From Bacteroidota bacterium (lineage in GTDB: Bacteria > Bacteroidota > Bacteroidia > Chitinophagales > Chitinophagaceae): 58,697 nucleotides of DNA. The position numbers and the translations under genes were made by a program. Every line of letters begins with the position of its first letter. The stretch's first letter is position 1. This document shows, piece after piece, positions 44,230 through 51,791 of this stretch. The DNA is taken from NCBI GenBank assembly GCA_018268135.1, contig JAFDXD010000089.1:1-58697 (forward strand), in the 5' to 3' direction. The notes below the pieces were generated by a model, which had not been told where the DNA came from, made no database searches, and saw only the letters and a program-made list of their open reading frames with translations.

Positions 44230-45178
44230 TTTTTATAATTTCATTCTTACTGTTAATGTAATACTCACTTTCTCCATACTTTACCAATGCCTTACCTTCA
44301 TAAAAATATCTTGCCCAATCATAAATCATAGGAATGACGATTTTGCCTTCTTTATTAATGAAGCCATATTTATTATCTTTAGATACTACTGCATAGCCTT
44401 CCGAAAAATCTTCGGCTATATCATAAATAAGAGGAACAATTTGATTGTTTTGCAAATCAATAAAACCGTACTTCTGTCCATCAGACACTATTGCTCTTCC
44501 CTCGCTAAAAGAGAAAAGGTATTTATAAATAAGTGGTATTTGAACGTTGCCCGACTTTGAAATACATCCAGTTTTGCCGTTTAGTCTTACAAGCGCATAG
44601 CCATTTTTGAAATCAGAAGCATCATCAAATTGGAGGGGAACTGTTATTGACCCAGACTCATTAATAAACCCATATTTATTATCTTTTGAAACCAATGCCA
44701 TTCCTTCGCAAAATTTTCGGGCTGTTGAGAATTGGAAATCTAAGAGCATTTTTCCAGTTGTTGCTGAAAAGAATCCATATAACCGATTCAATCCTTGAAC
44801 GAAACATAGATTTGTGTTATTAAATAGTCCAACACCTATACAGTCAAGTTTTTTTGTCCAATTGTAGTTACTATCAATAATCCCAATTTCACCATCCCCA
44901 TTTTGATTTCTTGCCCAACCATACTTCTTATTCTTTGCCAAACTCAAAACATCATAGTGTTCTAAGTTTTTTAATTTTAAAGTAGTAGCTGTAGAATTAT
45001 CTGTATTGATGCAAATCATATAACTTTTTAAATATAGTTTGGCATCTTCAACTTTATAAAATGAAATACTTAACAGACTATCGCTTTTAGTAAGATATTC
45101 ATCGCATTTATAACTCTGGCCTTCTGCCAAAATAGCAAGTATGACTATGCCAGTAAGCAACGTTAGTCTTTTCATCAT
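44219..45178 (-). CDS. Secreted WG-repeat protein
   Basis: I start at 45178, where ATGATGAAAAGA precedes a signal peptide (LTLLTGIVILAILAEGQ) two bases after the upstream stop. The mature protein has about six WG repeats: NKYGFINESGSITVPLQFD, KTGCISKSGNVQIPLIYK, QKYGFIDLQNNQIVPLIYD and NKYGFINKEGKIVIPMIYD are the clearest. WG repeats form beta structures of unknown function and are common in signalling and conflict loci. It is coupled to the PP2C gene by overlap. Confidence 0.9.
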   Translation of the reverse strand: MMKRLTLLTGIVILAILAEGQSYKCDEYLTKSDSLLSISFYKVEDAKLYLKSYMICINTDNSTATTLKLKNLEHYDVLSLAKNKKYGWARNQNGDGEIGIIDSNYNWTKKLDCIGVGLFNNTNLCFVQGLNRLYGFFSATTGKMLLDFQFSTARKFCEGMALVSKDNKYGFINESGSITVPLQFDDASDFKNGYALVRLNGKTGCISKSGNVQIPLIYKYLFSFSEGRAIVSDGQKYGFIDLQNNQIVPLIYDIAEDFSEGYAVVSKDNKYGFINKEGKIVIPMIYDWARYFYEGKALVKYGESEYYINSKNEIIKNAN

Positions 45179-45180
45179 TG

Positions 45181-45678
45181 TTATTGTTTTAAACAACCCG
45201 ATTTATACAATTGCGATATGCCATCTGCTGCAAACTTGTCTTTTGCTCTTACATAAGCGTCATTGTACCAGCTATATGCTACTTCACACATTTCTTTATC
45301 AGTTTTATCAGTAACTAATTTCAATTTTGCATCCTGCATTTGAAACATATACCCAAGCATGTTCAATTGTGTAACCGATAAAATATTGTTTATCCAAATA
45401 TCCCCTAACTCTCCATATTCATCTTGAAAGAGTATCAAGGCAGTTTGATGAGAAGTATAGGCGTCCATATAGTTGCCTTTCTTAAAGAAAGATTCCATTT
45501 TGGATAGCTCTGCATTAATTTCTTTAAATACCTTAGGCGAAGCATTTTTTAGAATAGCTTTTACAGTAGCCACTGGAACTGGCTTAAAAGGCTTATTAAA
45601 ATATGCTGGCGGTTTATTGATTTGTGCATAACTATTTAATGCTCCACTTAAAAAAAGGAATAAAATTATTTTTTTCAT
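45181..45678 (-). CDS. Small secreted helical protein, function unknown
   Basis: The 165-residue protein has a signal peptide (KIILFLFLSGALNSYAQ). The mature part is helical with two late Cys residues (EMCEVAYSWYNDAYVRAK and KSGCLKQ at the end), which may pair. No family recognised. It is ten bases after the zinc-ribbon FHA gene and two bases before the WG-repeat gene. Confidence 0.72.
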   Translation of the reverse strand: MKKIILFLFLSGALNSYAQINKPPAYFNKPFKPVPVATVKAILKNASPKVFKEINAELSKMESFFKKGNYMDAYTSHQTALILFQDEYGELGDIWINNILSVTQLNMLGYMFQMQDAKLKLVTDKTDKEMCEVAYSWYNDAYVRAKDKFAADGISQLYKSGCLKQ

Positions 45679-45688
45679 AATTACACTT

Positions 45689-46291
45689 TTATTTGTTTAG
45701 TAAGACGGTTTTAGCAAAGCCTTTTTGCGCTATTATTTTTGTTGCCTCCAAAGCAGAGTTCACAACCGATGATTTAATTTTAAATTCAACTTTAGTTTGC
45801 CCGGCTTGTATAACATCGCCATCTTTTAAGGAGTATTTTTCTTTGCCTATTGTAAGTACATCTTGCATTGATATTGTGTTTACAAACGTATGATTAGTGC
45901 TTTTGCAGTCAGATAATTTGTAAGAAGAAAAACCTTTCCCAGTCATTGCTTCAATAATAAAATGGTTTCTGCTCATAGTCATATCCTTCGTTTCCACCAT
46001 AATATCACAAGGCTTGCTATTGCTTTTCCGTCCAATAACATAGTTCCCTGCTATAATCTCAAATGTTTGCAGTGGTGCCTGTTCATCATGTACAATAAGC
46101 CAAGCTGTCGGTTCAATTTGCTGTTTTGTTAACACCACTGTTTTATCCAACATGCCATTCACTTTTTCAAATACAGGTACAAATGATACTTTGCACTTTG
46201 GACAAGTAATTTTAGGCAAGCCAACCTTAAAAGAAGCATCCGGCACTGGTAACATAGCTTCGCATTGTGGGCATTTTAGTATCATAATCAA
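45689..46291 (-). CDS. Zinc-ribbon plus FHA domain protein
   Basis: The 200-residue cytoplasmic protein has an N-terminal zinc ribbon (CPQCEAMLPVP, then CPKCKVSFVPVF; MJ0042-like) and an FHA domain (about 75-170: YVIGRKSNSKPCDIMV, MSRNHFIIEA, SDCKSTNHTFVN, LKDGDVIQAGQTKVEF). FHA domains bind phosphothreonine, so it should read phosphorylation made by the operon kinase. A second start (46285) is possible. Confidence 0.92.
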   Translation of the reverse strand: MIMILKCPQCEAMLPVPDASFKVGLPKITCPKCKVSFVPVFEKVNGMLDKTVVLTKQQIEPTAWLIVHDEQAPLQTFEIIAGNYVIGRKSNSKPCDIMVETKDMTMSRNHFIIEAMTGKGFSSYKLSDCKSTNHTFVNTISMQDVLTIGKEKYSLKDGDVIQAGQTKVEFKIKSSVVNSALEATKIIAQKGFAKTVLLNK

Positions 46292-46300
46292 TTTCTCTTT

Positions 46301-47434
46301 TTAATAGTCTTCCATGTTTGTTAAATGGGCATTGTGGTCGGTTTCCGGGGTGATATTATCGTCAGCAAAATTGTTGTTATCTGCTTCTCCCATTTGGTGC
46401 TGAAACCGCATCATATCTTCTTGTGATAAGTTCACCTCTTGTCCATCAGCACTTACCATATGTACACTACCATCTTCGTTTCGTGCCATGGATAAATCAA
46501 AATTTCCATCTCCATCTAGGTCAGTTTTCACAATGTGTTCGCCATTTACTAAAAAATGGGCAATGTGTACTTTATTTCCAGCCCCATCATCTACCCATTC
46601 CTCTTTCATCATGTGTTCGCCAGTTTGCGTTGTTTCTGTATCTGCAGTTGTCGTGGTTTCGCTTTCATTTGAAGTTGTAGGTATGGTGCTATTGCCGCCA
46701 TCAATCTTTACAATATCTACATCATTTGTGCTTATACTATGGTCTTCTATTTCTGTATCACCAACGGATGCAATGAAGTCATGTTTTTGCTCCACAGTCA
46801 TTGCGTTAGTTTCCTCCGATGTATAAGTATTGTAAGATTTTCCGTGCCATTCAAATACACCGCCAGGCCCCACTTCTTCTCTTGCAATTGCAAAAGCATC
46901 TTTAAAACTCATATCGTCTGTAATATTTGTAGCTACAGGTGCTTCATCATGAATGACAATTACGGGGCTATCAATATGGTGATGAGCTGTAGTGTGGTTT
47001 TCAGTATCTGAATGGGAAGTTTCATGATATTTCTCCATAACATTCACATACATAGTATGCTTTTCTTCGGGGCTTAATTTGTCCATCTCATCTTTGTAAA
47101 CAGTGCCAAATACTTTACCATGCCAGGTAAAATAGCCATTGGGGCCACCTGCCTCGTGCCTTGCATTTTTAAAGGCTTCACCAAAACTCATTTCATCATT
47201 CACGGATGTGATTTCTTTAGGTTCAATACCTACATCTGGCTTTTCATGAATTTTTCCTGTGTGCGTTTCGGGGGTGTTGGGAGACATACCCATAAATAAG
47301 GTTGATATTGCTACGCCGCCTGCAATACCTGCTACACCAAAGCCAGCTCTTGTAGCAATTTTTTGCAAAGCTTCTTTACTAAGGTGCAAAGGTTTTTTAT
47401 TGTTACCTACTATAACCGTTTCTTCGTTTGACAT
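46301..47434 (-). CDS. Membrane protein with two WHG repeats and an EF-hand-like loop
   Basis: The 377-residue protein has a glycine-rich transmembrane segment (AGFGVAGIAGGVAISTLFMG, about 30-49) and a large acidic, His-rich outer region. Two ~50-residue repeats are plain: MSFGEAFKNARHEAGG...YFTWHGKVFGTVYKDE...LSPEEKHTMY, and MSFKDAFAIAREEVGPGG...FEWHGKSYNTYTSEE...MTVEQKHDF. Near the C-terminus DLDGDGNFDLS fits a calcium-binding EF-hand loop. I recall similar F-x-W-H-G repeats in Bacteroidota proteins of unknown role. The order suggests a sensor or scaffold for the FHA/kinase module. Confidence 0.85.
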   Translation of the reverse strand: MSNEETVIVGNNKKPLHLSKEALQKIATRAGFGVAGIAGGVAISTLFMGMSPNTPETHTGKIHEKPDVGIEPKEITSVNDEMSFGEAFKNARHEAGGPNGYFTWHGKVFGTVYKDEMDKLSPEEKHTMYVNVMEKYHETSHSDTENHTTAHHHIDSPVIVIHDEAPVATNITDDMSFKDAFAIAREEVGPGGVFEWHGKSYNTYTSEETNAMTVEQKHDFIASVGDTEIEDHSISTNDVDIVKIDGGNSTIPTTSNESETTTTADTETTQTGEHMMKEEWVDDGAGNKVHIAHFLVNGEHIVKTDLDGDGNFDLSMARNEDGSVHMVSADGQEVNLSQEDMMRFQHQMGEADNNNFADDNITPETDHNAHLTNMEDY

Positions 47435-47464
47435 GATTGTATTTTTATTGTTTAAAAAATAATT

Positions 47465-47872
47465 TTATTGTTGTAAAGAACCGTATTTATTATTACCAGT
47501 ATCCCCTTTTTTAAATGTTAAAATGAAACTATAAAGTGGGATTAAAATATGCCAACCACTTTTATTAATATCATGCATACGGCGAATACCGAGAAATAAG
47601 ATTGGAATAAAAAAAATAATGACTGGTAAAATAAAGCTTATCAGTATTGTTATATAAAAATGAGAATGCCAAAAATAATTGGTGTAATAACACAGGAAGC
47701 GAATCCCCATGTTACATCCAATTGGAGCATCGATGATTACTGGAAGTGTAAGAAAAAAGAAATATGGAATAAAAAAAAGAAAATAAACAAAAACACAAAT
47801 GAAGTAATTTTTTCTGCTTGTTCTACCTTTATGTGTAAATTGTTTCTTTACAGTTTTAAGAAAGTTGCTCAT
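47465..47872 (-). CDS. DUF805 membrane protein
   Basis: The 135-residue protein has about four hydrophobic helices and the DUF805 ends: GRTSRKNYFICVFVYFLFF at the start, GIRRMHDINKSGWHILIPL and KKGDTGNNKYGSLQQ at the end. The function is unknown. It lies between the FHA-membrane gene (ten bases) and the WHG-repeat gene (30 bases). Confidence 0.9.
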   Translation of the reverse strand: MSNFLKTVKKQFTHKGRTSRKNYFICVFVYFLFFIPYFFFLTLPVIIDAPIGCNMGIRFLCYYTNYFWHSHFYITILISFILPVIIFFIPILFLGIRRMHDINKSGWHILIPLYSFILTFKKGDTGNNKYGSLQQ

Positions 47873-47882
47873 AATATATAAT

Positions 47883-48575
47883 TTATTGCTTACTGTATTT
47901 TACACCACATCTAAAACATTTTCCCTGGTTGTTATAACTTTGCCAGGGTACATTGCCAAGCTGTGTTCTACACTGATTATTCGGACAAACATATTTAACC
48001 CTAAACTCTTCGTCTAATTGCATTAGTTCTTCAATCGGGCTCATATTACCCGTAAATAACATTGCGATTGTACTGCCTAAAACAGAAAATACGATATAGT
48101 TAGACTTGATGACCTTACTTGCAGCCGAGTTTTCACTTACAATAAATTGTAAAACATACCATACTATCAGCGGCGCCAGTGTTATGCCTGACCTAACAAG
48201 AGTAGTACGTTTCTGATGTGCTTTTGTAATTGCTATCCTATCCTTTTGATATTTATCCCAAACCTGCTTTAGTGTATCAAACTCTTGCGTATAGTCTTTT
48301 GGGTCTGATTTAGGCTGTTGTGTATTATCCTTTTTTAACCCGAATATTTCTATAAGATTGACAATTTTGTATTGGGAAAGCCTTAATTCATCTTTTAAAG
48401 AAATGGTAGATCTATTTATTCTGTAACCGTTTACGAAAGTTCCATTTGTAGAATTCAAATCTTCAACTAAAAAATTTCCACTATCAATTAAAGTAACTCT
48501 TGCATGATGTCCGCTAATATCCCTTTCTGAATATTTTACATCATTATCATCCGCTCTCCCAAAAGTTTTTGTCAT
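47883..48575 (-). CDS. FHA domain protein with two membrane helices and a zinc ribbon
   Basis: The 230-residue protein begins directly with an FHA domain (FGRADDNDVKY, ISGHHARVTLI, VEDLNSTNGTFVNGYRI). A linker, two hydrophobic helices (SGITLAPLIVWYVLQFIV; NYIVFSVLGSTIAMLFTG) and a C-terminal four-Cys ribbon (CPNNQC and CFRCGVKY) follow. It may recruit phosphorylated proteins to the membrane. It is 14 bases after the CHAP-like gene. Confidence 0.92.
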   Translation of the reverse strand: MTKTFGRADDNDVKYSERDISGHHARVTLIDSGNFLVEDLNSTNGTFVNGYRINRSTISLKDELRLSQYKIVNLIEIFGLKKDNTQQPKSDPKDYTQEFDTLKQVWDKYQKDRIAITKAHQKRTTLVRSGITLAPLIVWYVLQFIVSENSAASKVIKSNYIVFSVLGSTIAMLFTGNMSPIEELMQLDEEFRVKYVCPNNQCRTQLGNVPWQSYNNQGKCFRCGVKYSKQ

Positions 48576-48589
48576 TTATAAAATATGTT

Positions 48590-49165
48590 TTAACAGTTTA
48601 GTGCTGGATTTAACTTTCGGTAAATTTCAACCCTTGTATCACCAGCATTTACAATTATTTCCCAAACACTTTCATTTGGGCATCCACATTTACTACTCCA
48701 CTTTGTTTTATCAGGGGTTTGGTTAGCCCCGATTAGCTGTATTGTTATTGTGCCATTAGCGTTTTTCCAGGCATTGCCTACAAACGCCACATGCCCATAT
48801 TGCCCAACTCCAAAATTGCCAGCCTTTATTACTATCACATCTTTGTTTTGAGGCAAACTTGATGCTGAAAAGTTTTTTAAACTGTAACCTTTATTAGGCA
48901 ACCATGATTTTCCCCAATCTTTCGCATTGGGGAAACCGGGAGCACTAGTAACACCTTGCCCGATTATCCTTATAGCAACATATTCTGTACACCAACATCC
49001 ACCCCAATCAGGTCTTCCTTTTGTTACCCAAAATGGCCCGTAATTTCCTGCTGCTCCAAAACCTAAATCCGCTTCACCTTCATTGGCTACAATACTCTTT
49101 TGGCAACTATACAAACCGACCGCTATTACTAAATAGCAAAAAACATAAACGATTGACTTTTTCAT
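48590..49165 (-). CDS. CHAP-like cysteine amidase/peptidase lipoprotein
   Basis: The 191-residue protein has a lipoprotein signal (YVFCYLVIAVGLYSC; Cys21). The mature part resembles a CHAP domain: candidate nucleophile in GGCWCTEYVAIRI (C57 or C59), GQYGHVAFVG with His125, and IQLIGANQT with a following polar residue (N148). CHAP enzymes cut peptidoglycan cross-bridges or glutathionyl-type amides. It is the first gene of the 12-gene operon, 29 bases after a predicted -7 box. It may be a cell-wall-remodelling output. Four Cys residues late in the protein may form disulfides. Confidence 0.75.
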   Translation of the reverse strand: MKKSIVYVFCYLVIAVGLYSCQKSIVANEGEADLGFGAAGNYGPFWVTKGRPDWGGCWCTEYVAIRIIGQGVTSAPGFPNAKDWGKSWLPNKGYSLKNFSASSLPQNKDVIVIKAGNFGVGQYGHVAFVGNAWKNANGTITIQLIGANQTPDKTKWSSKCGCPNESVWEIIVNAGDTRVEIYRKLNPALNC

Positions 49166-49194
49166 TTTGAAGTTTTTAATTTTAAATGATAAGT

Positions 49195-49202
49195 CAAATT
49201 TA
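49195..49202 (-). promoter_or_regulatory. Candidate -7 box of the 12-gene kinase/FHA operon
   Basis: On the minus strand TAAATTTG is an exact TAnnTTTG match, 29 bases upstream of the first gene's ATG. A matching -33 box was not found at the right distance. Confidence 0.4.
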
Positions 49203-49273
49203 GATTGCTATAGTAGCTATAAGTAAGAGCAATTATCAAACAGACGGATACATCAATATCCAAACTGTTTGAA

Positions 49274-49657
49274 TTATTTTTTAGCCTTTTTCTCCTGAAA
49301 GAAAAATAGCAAATCGTCTTTTTTGCTTTTTGATACTTTCAAGGTTTTACCAGTAAGAAGTATCACCCAACCATCATCGCCCCTTATATAACTTTTTACT
49401 TTATTCAGATTAACAATAGTGGAGTTATGAATTCTAATAAATGGTTCAGTTTTCAACTCATCTTCGTAGTAGCCAAGATTTTTGCTGGAGGTGATTTTTT
49501 TGTTTTTACTTAGATAAATATGGGTGTAGTTTATTTCAGCCTCTAAGTAATCAATATCGGTTGCATCTACAAACTCAAAGCCCTCCGTTGTAGGCACAGA
49601 AAGCCTATTAAGTTTTGATTTTTTTATTGCAATAATATCTGTATTCAATTTGCTCAT
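49274..49657 (-). CDS. Stand-alone LytTR DNA-binding regulator
   Basis: I start at the ATG at 49657 (127 residues); an open frame to 49687 exists. The protein is a single LytTR domain without receiver: RLSVPTTEGFEFVDATDIDY, YLEAEINYTHIYL, FIRIHNSTIVNLNKVKSYIR (the R-x-H-x-S/N-x-x-V-N pattern of LytTR) and WVILLTGKTLKVSKSKKDDL. It should bind paired direct repeats about one and a half to two turns apart. Such a pair lies upstream at 49790-49823. It is likely a local regulator. Confidence 0.9.
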   Translation of the reverse strand: MSKLNTDIIAIKKSKLNRLSVPTTEGFEFVDATDIDYLEAEINYTHIYLSKNKKITSSKNLGYYEDELKTEPFIRIHNSTIVNLNKVKSYIRGDDGWVILLTGKTLKVSKSKKDDLLFFFQEKKAKK

Positions 49658-49789
49658 TTGTAACAAACGAATGAAGTCAAAAAGCAATCTCTTTTGCTCA
49701 ATAACTATGTATTAGGTAGAAAAGAAATAGCGAGAAACTTCACCATTATACAAATATGTAAAATGGCGATAAGTTATTGGGGACAGGCC

Positions 49790-49823
49790 TTGCAATTCTG
49801 CATATATTATTTGCAATTCTGCA
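49790..49823. promoter_or_regulatory. Candidate LytTR operator: two TTGCAATTCTGCA repeats, 21-bp period
   Basis: The 13-mer occurs at 49790-49802 and 49811-49823, exactly 21 bases apart. It lies upstream of the stand-alone LytTR gene and after the frameshifted lipoprotein gene. Characterised LytTR regulators bind direct repeats with this kind of spacing. Each unit is also nearly palindromic (TTGCA-ATTC-TGCAA). Confidence 0.55.
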
Positions 49824-49866
49824 ATCTTTTTTTTGGGAAATTTTTTTTAGACTCTATCTGTACCAC

Positions 49867-50295
49867 TTAATAGGGGCTATAACTCTCAAACGAACATTCT
49901 AGGTGAGATTCAGTTCCCTCGTACGTAAAAGTATATCTGACTTGTGGCTTTTCATTTTTAGTAAAAGTTGTTTTGTAACAAGTAAGCCAATTGCAGTTGG
50001 ATTTAGCCAAATTTTTTTGAAATAACGTAAAATTTGCATCGTCAAAATTGTTAATATCTTGAATGTGTTTTTCCAAACAGATTTGTAGACGAACATCAAA
50101 AAAACTGGGATCTGGTAATCTTTTGTCGGATATATCAACTGCTCCCAATGAGTCAAGGTTTTGAATTCCAGCAGATTTAATACAATTACAAATTTTAGTT
50201 GTAACAGTTTCAAGGGGTTTCTTTTTTTGAAGAGCAGCTTGATAATACAATAGAAATGGTACTTATCACTACTAATAAAATAATATGTAATCTCA
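49867..50295 (-). pseudogene. Frameshifted small lipoprotein gene (extra A in an A7 run)
   Basis: Reading from the ATG at 50295 gives a lipoprotein signal (MRLHIILLVVISTISIVLSSC, then SSKKETP and a stop). The long downstream frame (ending at 49867) continues in another phase. Removing one A from the A7 run (50231-50237 region) joins them as SSCSSKKKPLETVTTKICNC, a coherent ~142-residue lipoprotein with several Cys residues. The frame without its signal would otherwise start inside. It is therefore a homopolymer frameshift: a mutation, a sequencing error, or slippage. I recognise no family. Confidence 0.65.
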
Positions 50296-50349
50296 TTTTT
50301 TTAGAAATGTAACAATATTTACAAATCATATAAAAGAGCGAGACCTAAA

Positions 50350-50378
50350 CTGCAAATATTCCCTACAATTCTGCAAAA
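50350..50378. promoter_or_regulatory. Second CTGCAAA direct-repeat pair, 21-bp period
   Basis: CTGCAAAT (50350-50357) and CTGCAAAA (50371-50378) are exactly 21 bases apart, 55-83 bases upstream of the lipoprotein start on the minus strand. The core and period are the same as the pair at 49790-49823 (CTGCA at 49798 and 49819). Confidence 0.5.
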
Positions 50379-50439
50379 TAGTTTTTAGTGAGATGTTTAT
50401 CCTACCATTTTTAGGGAATAAAATACGAATAGGTATTAT

Positions 50440-50652
50440 TTAATCATTATCGGTACTTTGTGGCTTAACCATAATCAACTGAGGGGAAAATGAGTGTTTG
50501 TATGTAACTGTGAACACAATATCATTTTTATATATTTTCTTTATGAAATAAATTTCTACAAAATTACCTGGACCTTCTACCAACTGAAATTTATTCGCAC
50601 CTGTAGTTGTAAACTTGTTTTGCAATAAATAATTTTCTCCATTTTTTTTCAT
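50440..50652 (-). CDS. Small hypothetical protein (second of an overlapping pair)
   Basis: The 70-residue frame (MKKNGENYLLQNKFTTTGAN and on) starts with an ATG that overlaps the previous stop as ATGA. It could be a translationally coupled gene or the second half of one gene split by an indel in the A8 run just after its ATG. No family or signal peptide. Confidence 0.45.
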   Translation of the reverse strand: MKKNGENYLLQNKFTTTGANKFQLVEGPGNFVEIYFIKKIYKNDIVFTVTYKHSFSPQLIMVKPQSTDND

Positions 50653-50837
50653 AAAGAATCTACAGGAGTATATGTAAATTCATTTACCCCTTGTTCTTCT
50701 TTACTTGAACGTTTTACTCGAATACTATAATTATTGTTTTTATAAAAATTAATAGAATCTCCAATCCTTCTATTAATGGAGAACTTAAAAGAAATTAACT
50801 TTTCTGATATATCTGCAAACGAAAGTGAAGTAGACAT
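50649..50837 (-). CDS. Small hypothetical protein (first of an overlapping pair)
   Basis: The 62-residue frame (MSTSLSFADISEKLISFKFS and on) ends in the ATGA overlap with the next frame. The composition of both is similar (aromatic, beta-rich), which fits a split single protein of about 130 residues. Confidence 0.45.
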   Translation of the reverse strand: MSTSLSFADISEKLISFKFSINRRIGDSINFYKNNNYSIRVKRSSKEEQGVNEFTYTPVDSL

Positions 50838-51035
50838 AATAACATTTATGTTTTCTAATTTTAACTCTTGTGCATTTATAAGTTATGGTGTGAAAAGGAA
50901 AGAAAAAAGCAAAAGAAATGTATTGCGTGGTATTTTATTATCCATAACTTTTTGATTGAAGTTATAAGAATACAACGGATTGTATACAAATTGATAGCTA
51001 ATCAACATGAGTTTCTTGCAATTCAACAAAATATT

Positions 51036-51791
51036 TTAAGAGGAGATAGTTACTTTATCCAAAAACTCCTTTTTAAAAGCTCGGCCTATTTCAAATATTT
51101 TACCATCATCCATAATGATAGTATTACTGGTGGAAGCAATCTTTTTTATCCTTTGCAGATTAACTGCCTTGCTTTGGCTAATGCGGGTAATAAAATTCGA
51201 TTTTAAGGAATTAACCAATTCAAGCAAACTTTTTGCTAATACGTAACTTTTTTCATCGGTGTAAAGCCGTACTAAGGGGCGTTCTGTCTCAATATATTTT
51301 ATAGCGTTTATTGCAATTCGGTCAAAGATTTGTTTTCCGTCTGTTTTTAAGAAAATATGACCTCGTAAAACAAAAGCATTTTTATAGCCATCAATTACTA
51401 AGTCGTTTTCCCTGGCAAAGTCATCTAACGCCATTTCAACAAAGTGCCAAAGTTGACCATCCGAAAAATTAGCTTTCGGTATGTAGTTAAACGGCTTGGT
51501 TTCTTTTGCATTAGTATAATATTCTTTATGGTTTGCGGCATTAAATTGTGAAAGAAAAATAAAAGGCACTCTATCTTTTTTCAAGATATAATTGGCAACG
51601 TCAATCCCTGTTTCTTTACCTTTTAATTCTATATCAATAAAAACAAGGTCTGGCTTTTTAGCTTTAAACAGATCAAGAGCATCTTGGGCGGTTTTGGCTA
51701 TACCAGTAATAGTACACCCATGCCTTTTAAGTGTATTAGCTAAATCTTTTGCAACTATTTGTTCATCCTCTACAATAAGTATTTTATACAT
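51036..51791 (-). CDS. LytTR-family response regulator
   Basis: The 251-residue protein has a receiver domain (ILIVEDEQ with acidic E8/D9, phosphoacceptor D53 in DLVFIDIEL, switch Lys in NYIPKANF) and a C-terminal LytTR domain (KYIETERPLVRLYTDEKSYV, FITRISQSKAVNLQRIKKI). It should act as a phosphorylation-controlled transcription factor. Its ATG overlaps the histidine-kinase stop by one base (TAATG), so the pair is one unit. Confidence 0.93.
   Translation of the reverse strand: MYKILIVEDEQIVAKDLANTLKRHGCTITGIAKTAQDALDLFKAKKPDLVFIDIELKGKETGIDVANYILKKDRVPFIFLSQFNAANHKEYYTNAKETKPFNYIPKANFSDGQLWHFVEMALDDFARENDLVIDGYKNAFVLRGHIFLKTDGKQIFDRIAINAIKYIETERPLVRLYTDEKSYVLAKSLLELVNSLKSNFITRISQSKAVNLQRIKKIASTSNTIIMDDGKIFEIGRAFKKEFLDKVTISS

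Noticed and set aside
46423-47011. Plus-strand ORFs of 85-112 residues
   Set aside because: They are antisense shadows of the WHG-repeat gene.
49899-50213. 104-residue frame overlapping the frameshifted lipoprotein
   Set aside because: It lies in the third phase and has no signal or family pattern; the lipoprotein reading explains the region better.
49700-50400. CRISPR-like short repeats
   Set aside because: Only two pairs of short repeats, 21 bases apart and without spacers of CRISPR size; better read as regulator sites.
50868-51206. Plus-strand 112-residue ORF
   Set aside because: About half of it is antisense to the response regulator, and the protein shows no pattern.
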